This document shows, piece after piece, positions 25,646 through 36,689 of a DNA stretch of 64,000 nt (its first letter is position 1; every line of letters starts with the position of its first letter). The stretch spans positions 238,885 through 302,884 of the forward strand of contig JACAXG010000304.1 of assembly GCA_018881555.1 (NCBI GenBank), read 5' to 3'. The DNA comes from Amblyornis subalaris (taxonomy: Eukaryota; Chordata; Aves; Passeriformes; Ptilonorhynchidae). The translations under genes were made by a program, and so were the position numbers. The notes beneath the pieces were generated by a model. That model worked only from the letters and a program-made list of their open reading frames with translations. It was not told the DNA's origin and made no database searches.

Positions 25646-27225
25646 GTTTAATGGATGACATTGTCTTTGGAGTGCTTTTAACGAATTCTTCTTAGAAAAG
25701 TACTGTTTTCTTAGTAGTAGACTCTCCAGTCTTATCTGATAATGACACTTCTCTTCCTTCTGGTTTGTGTGATTAATCATCTTGTCTGAAAGAATTTATT
25801 TACCTTTTTCCAGTTCTTAAAAAAAAAAAAATGATTGCAGTTTTTTCATATCAAGAACAAAGGACAAGAGAGCCTTTAATCAGGCTGTCCAACTGTTGGA
25901 ATTAAAAAAAATTTTCTCATAAATTAGTATGTTACAACTTTAATGAAAATGCTGTATATCTTTGCAAGCTAATTCAGTTAATTGTTCACCTAGTACTCTC
26001 AAGATTTTATTTCCATCACAAAAATGTGTGTGACAAAATATCGTTGCCAACATAGTACTTCAGAAAATAAGGTGGTCACCTACTTAAACTTACCCATATA
26101 AACTCCAGGGAATATAAGAGGAAAATCGTGTTTGTTAAAGACAAATTGTTCTAAGAGGGACTTAGGGATTATGAATTTTCCTTATTACTGTTTTGCTGTA
26201 TTGGCTCTGCATTGCTGACATGCCAATTCTGTAATCAGTCATATGGATACTGTCATTTAATTAAATAAGTTTGATGTTTCCAAAGTTACAGCACTATCTT
26301 AATAGACATAACTATTTGCAAGATCAGAGCTTAAGTATCAATAATTATTAGATGCTGATGATACATGGACATACTGTATCAAATTACAGAATTTTATTAC
26401 AAGCTGGTACAAATGCTTATTACAACCAAATATGCTGGAGTATGGAAAAGACTTGTGAGAGCTATTTCTGTTCTCTTTCATATGACAACTCAAAATTCTA
26501 GAAGTTAGTCAAATTCAACAGAGAAATTAGATGAGTTTAATTAGAAGATAACATACTTGAAGTGACCTTGCAATTCCTTTGAGTTACTTGATATAACGTT
26601 TTAAGAGCTAGTTTACTCTATCTTCACAGAGAAATCATGGCTTCTGTGGAAATGGTGGAATTAAATAATATCTGTGATCTCTTGTGTCTTTGTGGTGAAC
26701 CCGTGTGTGCTCCAGATCACTCCCTTTTTATGTGCTTCATGGGACTGCAATGCATTTATCAGTGTCTAAAAAGAACCAGTAATCTTGCTCCAGAGATGCA
26801 GAACCTGCATGTGTTTTTCTTACTAAATTTTGGTACTTAAATATGTTCTGTAGGTTGCTTGCTCACAGTTTCTCAAATAGGAAATGTATGATGTATCTGC
26901 TGAAGAACTAAAAGAAGTTAGTGATAGTGCAGGCATTTTGCTTTTTTTAGCTATGTGGCTGGTGTGCCTTGTTCAGGTAAAGCTGTTGGATGTATTCTAG
27001 TTGTGGCATGACTTTCTTTCCATGTAGAGTGACAGAGACCTTAAGCAGTTTTGTTCCCTTTACAGCTCTGAGTGAAGAGCTCAGTGAAGTGAAGTGAGTG
27101 AAGCTCAGCTGCTGGTCTTGTGGGGGCAGACATTGCCCATAGGTTTCTTGACAGCTGTGCTTTGGTGACACTTAATATTTCCTGTTATTTCCTTCCAACT
27201 CGCATTTTAAAGTCACCAAATCACT
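25646..27225. other. No recognised feature
   Basis: AT-rich unique-looking sequence with a 13-base A run near 25820. A 67-codon ORF at 26637-26840 is Cys-rich but has no recognisable domain and no obvious splice context. Confidence 0.5.
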
Positions 27226-27290
27226 TAGATAGATAGATAGATGGATAGATAGATAGATAGATAGATAGATCGATCGATCGATCGATCGAT
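27226..27290. repeat. Compound microsatellite (GATA)n-(GATC)n
   Basis: About eleven TAGA units with one TGGA interruption run from 27226 to 27270 and switch directly to about five GATC units up to 27290. The GATC part is a run of overlapping self-complementary tetramers and can fold back on itself. Confidence 0.95.
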
Positions 27291-27879
27291 CACTTGCTAT
27301 CACTTGCACATTACTGTAGCATAATTGAAGTACTCTGTCTGGATAGATTTATTGGCCTGATATATCCAGGACCCCAAGCCTGGTGGTCTCATCAGACTTT
27401 TTGTCTACATGCTTTATTCACTTTTCATGTGATTCTTCTAAAGGGGGGAGGTGATTGTGGGTTTTATATGTTCCCAATATTAAAAATTCATCAATTTCAT
27501 GCATTTCTTTCTATACCAAGAAGAATAAGAGTGGAAGCAAGGTTTCCAGAGGCATATAATGATCTTGTTCAAGCGGGTTTTTTTAACACCAGCATTCTTA
27601 ATGTGTGCAAGGTCAACATGTAAATTATGGGTAGAAAACTTAAATGACTGGTTGCTGTTACACAGCCATCTAACAGAATATTCTGCTCTCTAGCCAGAGA
27701 AAGGACTATAGAGATAACAGTGCCAGCACTCAGCCTGTTATGCATATAACTGTATTGCACTAAAAGACATGTAGTAAGGAGCTCGGTGATTTTGTCCTAG
27801 GTTTAATTCTTGTCATATAAACTTACCTACCTGTTTGTGTGTCAGGGTCTCGTAAGGATGTAAAGAGCCCACTTGCGTG
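27291..27879. other. No recognised feature
   Basis: Unique-looking sequence containing a 109-codon plus ORF (27294-27623) with no recognisable domain. It begins at the edge of the microsatellite and is probably chance. Confidence 0.45.
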
Positions 27880-28645
27880 TCTCAAACACTGTTGAGGCCA
27901 CAAAGGACTTTGCCATGAGATAAGCACAGAAGAGAGTGACAGGATGGTGCTATCTCCGAGCCTGGTGGAGGCAAGATGTGGTTAGCACATCCTGGGTAAT
28001 GCATCCAGACAAAAATTCCTACTTTGGCAAACTGTGTGAAGAAGAAACTGCTCGCACACAGGCATACCACCGGTCAAAGATCACCCCAACTTATGGGACA
28101 GATGCCACCTGCAACCACCAACAACCACCAAAACCCCTCTCCTCCCCCTGATATGCTTCCATGGATACCTGGAATTTGGACTGTAAGATAAGCCACCATA
28201 GCTGGAACTTGAGATAAGATAAAGGTGGTACTATTATCCAGGTGTTATGCCAGACCTAAGGAAAGGTTAACAAAGTTTGGGGAGAAGAGTGGATCACTGA
28301 TAATGGACACAAAGGAATGCAGAATTTACAGGCCACAAGGAAAGCCAACTTAGCAACTGTGATGAAATCAGCTCCAACAGAATTAAAGGTAATTCTGTAA
28401 AGGGGAGATCATGACCGCCGGCTCACAACCCACCGGCTCAAGAAACCCACCGACTCAAAAGAGAAAGACAGAGCATGTGGACTAATTATCATAAGAACAG
28501 AAGGAATCATTTAACCACTAGAATAAAAGAACTGTGTAGACAGTGAGCATTATTTGCTCTGTTTGCTAAGATGTATAAATAGTAACTGCTTTGAAATACA
28601 CATTATACTGGCATCTTTGACAGAGCATGGCTGGACACCAGTTAA
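27880..28645 (+). mobile_element. LTR-like sequence, probable ERV-derived
   Basis: A block different in texture from its surroundings: an ordered run of purine-rich phrases (caaccaccaacaaccacc, then cctggaatttggactgtaag, then gtgtggactaattatc). Towards its right end there is a TATA box at 28574-28579, followed about 45 bp later by a short GC-poor tail ending near ctggacacca. This arrangement (long U3-like part, TATA, short R-U5) is what an avian ERV LTR plus adjacent sequence looks like, and the text feels familiar as a dispersed repeat. I could not define TG...CA ends or a target duplication, so the boundaries and class are uncertain. Confidence 0.45.
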
Positions 28646-29516
28646 TTTTGAATTATATAACTTATAAAAAACACTGCATGTCTTGAAAAGGGACAGAAAA
28701 TTCTTGTTAGATTATATTGTAACTTTGATTTTGGTCCGAAAAGTTTTTCTGAATTTGTGTATATGGGAGGAAATGCATCAATGACATACCAAATACCATG
28801 AGCTTGTATAGCAGATTTGGAGCAAGGGTGTGCTGGAGGGGTCACTGGCTGTATAGGTAACACATGCAGATTACTCCTGCACCTGACTACTTTGGTTCAA
28901 TGTTGCACAGAGCTGAGTTTCTTGAAAAAACCAATTTAACTTGCCTCTTTAGTGATTCGTTTTACCATAGTTCTTCCAAAGTCCAAACAGATAGAATAGA
29001 CAAGGGGAAATAAATGGAGAGCCACAAACAGAACGTGCAAAATTCTTTGATATATAAAGTAGCAGTAATGAAAGAGAATTGGGGCATCCTTTCAAATTGG
29101 AAAATATTAAAAAGACTGAAGGAAAGACAGACCATATAGAAGAAAGAGTTAGGCACAGGAAGACAAGAAAAATAACAAAAACTTTAAATCTGATGTTAGG
29201 AGTAATTTTGCTCTGAACTGAATTTCTTTCTTTGCGGTTCAAACAGATGCAATTTCTCTTTCTGGGACTTTCCCCCCCACATTTGTACTGCTAAATTCTG
29301 CTTTTTTGTTGCAATTCATGTGTTCATGTTTTACTTGCCAGGACAGTTGGCTGAATATATATGGAGCAAACAGGTCCCCCTGTGTCTCATGCAGTGGATT
29401 TTCACATACCATACAGCCATACCATTACAATATGGTACAGCCATATTGTCAGAGTTTGTCACAGAGGAGGGTAACTTTTAAATGGTGGCTTTCTAAACAT
29501 GTTTCAGTTGTAAAAG
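28646..29516. other. No recognised feature
   Basis: AT-rich sequence. The decamer tacagccata occurs twice about 25 bp apart near 29411-29446. Otherwise nothing is recognised. Confidence 0.5.
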
Positions 29517-30444
29517 TTTGGTGGGTTGATCCTGGCTGGAAGCCAGGTGGCCACCAAAGCTCCTCCTCTCTTTAACTGGGCAGGGGGGAGAAAATATAAT
29601 GAAAGGCTCATGGGTTGAAATAAGGACAGGATAGGGAATGGGGACTTCAGTCAGTTTATCCCACAATGTTTCTGCTGCTCCTTCCTCCTCAGAGGCAGTA
29701 CTCCTCAACCCTTCCCCTGTTTCCAGCATGAGATCCCTCCCATGGGGTGCAGTCCTACATGAACTTCTCCAGCATGTGTCCTTCTGATGGACTGCAATGC
29801 TTCATGAACTGCTCTAGTGTGGATCCCTTCCACAGGGTGCAGTCCTTCAGGAACAGAATGTTCCAGTGTGGGTCCCCTGTGGGGTCACAAGTCCTGCCAG
29901 CAAACCTGTTCCAGTGCAGGCTCCTCTCCACAGGTTCACAGGTCCTGGCAGCACCCTGCTCCACCATGAGCTTCATGCAGGCTCAAAGCCTTCTTCAGGC
30001 ATCCACCTTCTCCAGCATGGGGTCCTTTGTGGTCTGCAGATGGATCCCTGCTCACCGTGCACTGCCACGGGCTGCAGGGGCACAGCTGTCTCGCCAAAGT
30101 TTTCAACATAGGCTGCAGGGGAACCTCTGCTCCAGAACCTGGAGCACGTCCTCGCCTTCTTCACTGCCCTTGGTATTTTCAGGGCTCTTGATCTCACATG
30201 TTCTCACTCCTCTGTTCCCTGGCTCCAAATACTCCTGTGCAATAACCGTTTTCCTTCTTGAATATGTTTCTCCAGAGGTGCTACCACCGTGACCAATGGG
30301 CTTGGCATTGGCTGGTGTTGGGTCTGTCTTGGAGCTGTCAGGGATTGACTCTGTCAGACATGGGGGAGGTTTCTAGCAGCTTCTCACAGAAGCCACAACT
30401 GCAGGTCCCCGGCTACCGAAACCTTGCCATGCAAACCCAATACA
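29517..30444 (-). mobile_element. Solo LTR (~928 bp) of an avian ERV, antisense
   Basis: Minus-strand LTR. Its 5' end is at 30444 (reading TGTATTGGGTTTGCATGG on the minus strand) and its 3' end is near 29517 (...ccaggatcaacccacc). The long repetitive CT-rich middle (variants of ggtgcagtccttcaggaac and ctccagcgtgggtcc-type phrases), the segment agcagcttctcacagaagcc (30378-30397) and the AT-rich promoter-like aaacatattcaagaagg (minus, about 30253-30269) match an avian LTR family I recall. Compared with that memory, a section near 29640 appears deleted. A 181-codon plus ORF (29747-30292) is antisense to the LTR and is a by-product of its repetitive composition. No internal viral sequence adjoins it. 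The flanks show only a weak possible duplication (gtaaaag / gtaagg). Confidence 0.82.
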
Positions 30445-30933
30445 GTAAGGTTTTGTTATGCGGTGGATTTTTGAAGGCAATGTCCTTTGGGGAGTCCATG
30501 ATTGGCTACAATTTCTACATCCTTATGGCTGGTGTGACAGCAACCCCTCTCATGATGGACTACCAGCAGCACAGAGCTGAGAAGTGACTGAGTTGCTCGG
30601 GCAGAGCAGTGGCAGAGCAATCGGGCAGTGCATGACTGCGCTTGAGGGCCAAAGGACGGAGCTGTCTGGCAGCAGCTCTCAGCCAGGTGAGGTCCTTATT
30701 GCAATGAAGTGTGCACTGTGGTTCAAGCAGATTTGTTATTTGGAAATGCAATGGCATCAACATTCAGTACTAGCTCTCAACAACTGTAGCTCGCACCTGA
30801 GTTTTCTTGTAGTGTCACAGGAGAGAAGGAGGCACTTTCAGAGCTTTTAGAAATGCTAATTAATATATGATACCTTGAAAGAGAAGATAGAAAACTCTGG
30901 TTATCTTACTAACTATGAAACATCTTACAATCT

Positions 30934-30985
30934 TGTTTGGTGTTTTTGTTGCTTTGGTTTGGTTTTTGGTTTTGGTTTTGTTTTT
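30934..30985. repeat. GT-rich (GGTTTT)n-like low-complexity run
   Basis: Successive TTTGG and GGTTTT units without C or A, directly visible. On this strand it contains several two-G groups, but no run of three or more Gs that would make a strong G-quadruplex. Confidence 0.8.
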
Positions 30986-33900
30986 ATGAAATTAATTTAA
31001 GATTTGAGGGCAGAACACCATTGTTTCAAAACTTAAAAATTGAGATATATATGTATGATATTAGTACAGGGTTGCCAAACTCCTTAAAAGTCTTTTGTTT
31101 AGAGACCAAACGGACATGGCTCATAATTAATCCCTTCCAGGGCATTTCAGATTTGCAGTGGATAGGGAATTGGGAAAGGCACTGTGTCATAGTTTTATAG
31201 AAACAGCTTCAGAGTAATAATGTCTATCACATTATGATTGAGATTATATAAAGGCACATTTTCAGTATTATATATATCCTGATAATAAGATCAATTGCTA
31301 TCGTTAGCTACAACACTATACAACCCGGTTCCTCATCTATTTTTTTGAATCTCTTGGGAGTTTAAATTGTATTGACATGTGAAAAAGTACACGTTTATAT
31401 GGATGTTTCACAGGGAAATGAAAGGTACATTCTTAATGTGTTGTTCTGCTACATTAATACAAATATATTTTTATTTTTGCAAAACTTTCACAGTCTTATT
31501 TCTTGTATTTTTTAACAATTTGTACTATGAGAATGACTCTTCCTGCCTCTCAGATGCTCACTTCTAAGGATTAGATCTCACAAATGCTCATTGTATATGA
31601 GTTCTCAAGTAGACACTGCACTTACTCCCAGGAATAGTCCAATTAAGTCAAAGTGCACCTTGGATCAAATCCAAGATCCATTAAATCAATTGAAGTGTTT
31701 CCATTTACTTCAAAGGAAGCTGGATCCAAGCCATCACATCTGCAGCTCTCCAAAAGTATCATTGCTTATCTCAAATACTCCTACTTACATTCAATTAAGA
31801 GTAGAATAAAATCTCCCAGAGAAAATGTGATGACACTCTGTACCACAGAAAATATTTGAATGTTATATCATAAAGTATAAAAAGAAAATCCAAATAACCA
31901 AATAGTATAACAAACATGATGACAGAGGCAGAGAGATTTCTTGATTTCAATCAGTTCTTGATTGAAACCAAGAACTAATTGAAATTTGCCAGAATTGCTG
32001 TCACTCGTGTCTTGCTCATTTGAATTTTGATTCGTAAGACATTCATTTACATATATACTGAAATGTGGATGAGTTATCTTAAAAGTTTCAAAGGAAGTCA
32101 CCTGAATTGATCATAAGAAAGGCTAATTACTTCTGCAGTCTTGGATTCAACATAATAGGTATGACCTGAGTTGAATGATTCATAAATTCTTCTTGTTGTA
32201 CATGCCCAGGAAATAATTTCATAACTTTTCCTGAGAAATTTTTTTAGTACTGAATTATCACATGTGAATGGAAAAGAAATGTGGATGAAAGCTTTTTCTG
32301 TAGGTGCATAGCTCTTCACAGCTTTCACAGTATTGTCACAGATCAGTGACAATATCTTTAAGCTTCATTCTTAGTAATCTGTGACTTTACTAAAGGAGAT
32401 TTCTGTGTGTTATTGAGAAGATGCATTAAAAAATTAACTGATCATTGTAGATTGCTAGAACCCTTGCTGACTATTGTGTTGGTAGGTCAGCAATATAGAA
32501 CATGTCTTTTAAATAATTTCTCTGAGAAAATCCAGCAAAATAGCTTTAATTTTTCTATCCCTGCATAATTTAGACTTCAGCCTGCACCATTTGACTACTC
32601 TACTCCCATTACACACAGAGAGGACTGTTTGTCAATTGATTTAGGGATCAATTTACTTCTGGAAATTAGCTCTCAGGGAAGAGTTAGTCCATTGTGGTTA
32701 TAAAGGGATACCTGAAGGAACCACCTTCACAAGGTACAATATATAATTAGCTGCAATAAAATTAATGGGGCCATGAAACCAAATTTTTCAGTCTTATTTC
32801 TAGAACATATAGCCATTAATTTCAGGACAGATGAATAACTTCTGACATGCACTTGAATCTCACAACTGTGTTTATCTCACAATCTGTTTATTTCAGAGAT
32901 TAGTGGGGTCTCTTTCACAAAGTGCAGGTATGGTGCTGTCAGCAGTATCACAAAATCATTCTAATTATAAGAACTCACACTGTAAGCTTCACAAATTCTT
33001 TAGCCAAATATTTACCAGTGAAGTCCTATAGTTCAAAAGGAATGGAAGGAAAGAGATTTTGCCAGTTGTCTTTGAACTAGCACTGTGCAGTTCTTGATTA
33101 GGAGCACATGTCTGCACATGCAGTTTTGGTGAGAGGTAATGAACATATATTTGATTTTAATATTATTCCTGCAGTTACATTGCGCTTACTGAGTATCACA
33201 TATTTCCAGTAAATAACTTATACTATGATGTATAGCCTCTCTTTCTGTTTTCCCAGGGATTATTTGTAACTTTTATAAAATCTGTCATTATTAAAACTAT
33301 TTCCTGGAAAAAAACCTCTACACATGGATCTTGATTTGTGAACCTCTCATTAAAGTTTCTTCTAGGTACTTGATACTCCAAATTTAAGGCATTGGTTCAA
33401 CTGGGCCAGGTGTGTAGCTTACAAAGAAATAGTGAAGTAATTATTAAAACCAGGTTATTTTAAAGTAGGCTCTAGATTTCTCGGGTAGCCCACTGTAAGT
33501 TGAACCGCATGTCCTATAATTGAGGATGCACTCCTGAAAAACTGAAATGCAAGTCACTTTTCCAGACAGACTATTCTAGAAAAAAAGAAATTATTTAATA
33601 GCATGTAATATGACTTTATTTTGAGAGTTATAGCAAAGGAGTTCAAAAAGCTACTTAGAAATGTGAGAATGACAAAGTAAAGAGGTAAGGCCCATTCCTG
33701 GACTGTGTCTGGTTCTGATATACCTGCTGTCCGCAAAGTCTAGAACTTCTCTTTAACATGACATTCAGATTTTACGAGGTTTCCCCTGACTTAACATAGC
33801 TCCGAATTTAGTTATATACAGTCAATAACAAAATACACACCACCAATATAAGGAAAACATTCTTTAACATATAATGTCTCTACTCTTACACTTCAAAACA

Positions 33901-34393
33901 GTAATGAATACAGTGATGCTCAGAATGTTAGTCTTATGGAATATATCAGCTCAAACGCTCGCAGCTGGACAATGTACAAACAGGTGAAACAGCCTTCTAC
34001 TACAGCTTGTTTGTCTGGCCATCTGTAGTATGCTCTTATTAGAGGTAATAATGAGAAAGTATTAAGGTAGAAAAAACGAAGTGGTTCATAATAAGAGTAT
34101 CCTTGTTATTTCACACCTTGCAGTATACTCATAAAACTCCCAAGCAACAAATCACAATATTTTACTTAATTGTATTAGGTGTCCTTTTCCAGAGTTGACA
34201 ATGCAGTGGTAAAATCTGAAAGGATAAGCTCAGATTTTAAAAGGTGAACTGTGGAAATGACCAATGCACTAAACATATGAATGGTTAGTGCACTAAACAA
34301 TATGAATACATGCAGACCAAAAAGTATTTCCTGAATAAGAATGAAAGCCAACTTATTTGACACCAAATGTTTCTTTGATAGTAGCAAATGGAG

Positions 34394-34430
34394 AATATAT
34401 GTATGTGTATATATGTATATATCTACGTAT
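34394..34430. repeat. (TATG/TATA)n low-complexity run
   Basis: Alternating pyrimidine-purine run of tatatgtatgtg type. Confidence 0.75.
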
Positions 34431-36409
34431 AATAGTTTAATTCAACCACTCCAAATAAAACCCAGTATTCACACTCTACATCAAGATCACAGCTTCCATC
34501 CATTTTTCTATACCTTATAGCAAACTCCATAGTGAGCTTATTTCAGATGTCGGATTTAAAATTAATTTTTGAGAAACTGAAGAACAGAAGTGGAAAGGTT
34601 GTGTCTCCGGCTTTCCTTCTCTCTGCTTATCCTCATCTAAACAGAGGCCCTATTTAATCATTCCCTGTTGCAAATGGAGCACTAGAACTGCAAAGAAATA
34701 ATTAACTAAGCTGAAAGGACCTGCTCCCCCTCTGTGTGTCTTCATTCATACTCCTTCCATTTCTGCTTAGTGGTAGCTGTAATTATAACATTAGCTCTTT
34801 TAAGTGTTTCCAGCATTTTCTGCACAAGTACAGAACTGACAATGCTTAAAACCTATGTTTGGCACTTCTAAAAGAGGACTCCAACAGCGTATTTTGCATG
34901 CTTATCTGCAGAAAGAAGAGGGAATAAAGATTTCCTTCAAAAATTCCATTGTTTAAAAGCAAAAAAAAAAAAAAGTCTTGACTAAATGAATGGCAGAGGG
35001 ATCCTGCATTAATATATCCTTGTGACTTCATGTTAGTGCACAGGCAAGAGACAGAAGATCAATTAATTTGTAATTAAAAGACAAATGAGAATACTGTGTA
35101 TACACTGAAAAAATATAGTTATTGGAGAATAGGACTGGAACACTAAGCACGTTCTCTTTCCTAACAGATGTAATAATTTTCTTGGTATTAGGTATTTTTC
35201 TTAGGAATCTTTCTCTTCATCCTGGAAAGTGCAACAATTTTATCCATAATACCAGACACCTTGGTACCTTAATGACTCTTTTAAATTCTTCTTTTCAAGA
35301 ACTGTAATTTGGGCTCTACATTCATTGTATAATATGCTGCATTTTCTCTCCTTGAAGAAAATTTAGGGTTTTTTTAAATCCCACTCTGTTAACAGCATAA
35401 GGGAAAAGACAGTGGTGGGTATTTGGTTTTCTTACTGCAGTCCAGGTTTATAAAACACTGTATCACTGATAACTATACTATTTTTCCCCCGGTTAGATTT
35501 TTGAAAAGCATGCAAATTGAGAAGGCTAGACCAATCTGAACAAGAAAAGTCATTATTACTCAAAGTGACTTTTTCACCCTGCCTTCTCTAGCTGAATTTA
35601 CTGTTCTTGTGTGTCAGTTTGATGATATAGAGAGCTGAAATCTTATATTTGTTCAGAGCACACATACAGATGGTGGCAGGGCTGGCCTTGAAATGGTAGA
35701 TCATATCCTTAAAATTAAAAAGACCCATGAGGCACAGTTCATAATGTTATTTAGTTTATGAAAGCAGGATTGTGAGCAAAGCTGAAATGGTTTAAAGAGG
35801 CTCACTCCTACTCTAAAATATTGTTGCTGTCAAACTTAAGAAGCACTAGGTGCCATTCTACACCAACACTTCCAGTATTCACAGGAAGTGAGGTCATATA
35901 AGAGAACCTATTCCAGCAGAATGACAAAAGGTCCCTTTCCCCTTTTCTACTCCTTTTCTGTGTTGGAGTGACCTAATTTCCAGCCTTAGGTAAAGGTATT
36001 TTTCACTAGCACAGCAAAAATTCACCAAAAGATTGCACTGATGCCTCCATGATGGTCAATGTCTTACATCATCAGAGACAGTCTAACAAAGCTTCTTTTA
36101 CTTTGTTTATAAATAGATACGGTGATGAAAACAGAAGAAACTTGTGTTTTCTCCTTTCCAGCTGTGAGCCATGAGCTGAAATGTTTTAGATTTTACTTCC
36201 AGTCCCAGGAATCTTTAAAAGCCTTTTTTTGCATTGTTTTTTCTTGCTTGCTTCATTGTTTTGTCAGTGTTTCTAATTTATCCACCGCTAAACAGAATTC
36301 AATTGAAAAAAACACTACCTTGTAGGAATAGAATAATTTTCAAATATTACTTGTTTGTGAAAGTGCCAGTGCTTTTTCATGATCACAATAGAAGTGTTTC
36401 CTGATGTTC

Positions 36410-36689
36410 ACATGTCCTACACACCTATTTTGTGTTCAGCCTGTATTGCTACATATTCGCCCTTGAGCATGGGGATAGCTGCTTACTTTGCAGGAACACA
36501 ATAGCCTGGACATAGTAACATACTTGGAAAAAATATCAGTGGACACCTGCCCACTCTCCTATGGAACACCTTTCCTGAAATAAAATCATGTTATTTCATC
36601 ATGATCTAATATATTCCTACCTATTGTCTTTATTGTAGCATCTACAGAACCCCATTTCTTAAACTCACATGTGTGCATAAACTCAGATG
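36410..36689 (-). repeat. Flank of copy B shared, inverted, with the flank of copy A
   Basis: The reverse complement aligns with 8690-9090, with visible substitutions and indels (aatatattcctacctattgt and tcagtggacacctgcccac have direct counterparts). It lacks the 67-bp insertion present in arm A. It continues to the left as a weakly alignable stretch around 36440. Confidence 0.7.

Larger units (their letters stand above)
30445..36409. other. No recognised gene or dispersed repeat
   Basis: About 6 kb of AT-rich unique-looking DNA. It holds a GGTTTT-type low-complexity run (30934-30985), a TATG/TATA run (34394-34430), a 14-base A run near 34961 and the short imperfect duplication gcactaaaca...atgaat near 34266-34308. 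The frame ending at 30587 starts inside the LTR and runs into the flank; it has no recognised homologue. Confidence 0.5.

Noticed and set aside
29747..30292. 181-codon plus-strand ORF, the longest in the window
   Set aside because: It lies wholly inside the antisense LTR and arises from its repetitive, stop-poor CT-rich composition; overlapping long frames on the opposite strand show the same effect.
19579..30444. Possible single provirus bounded by the two larger LTRs
   Set aside because: The LTRs are in opposite orientations and their U3 regions are unrelated. The DNA between them contains a CR1, a microsatellite and unique sequence but no gag, pol or env remnants.
30445..30587. C-terminal part of a frame leaving the LTR (ending ...MMDYQQHRAEK), which looked briefly like a retrocopy of a small membrane protein
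   Set aside because: I could not match it to any family, it has no own start outside the LTR, and there is no poly(A) tail or target duplication.
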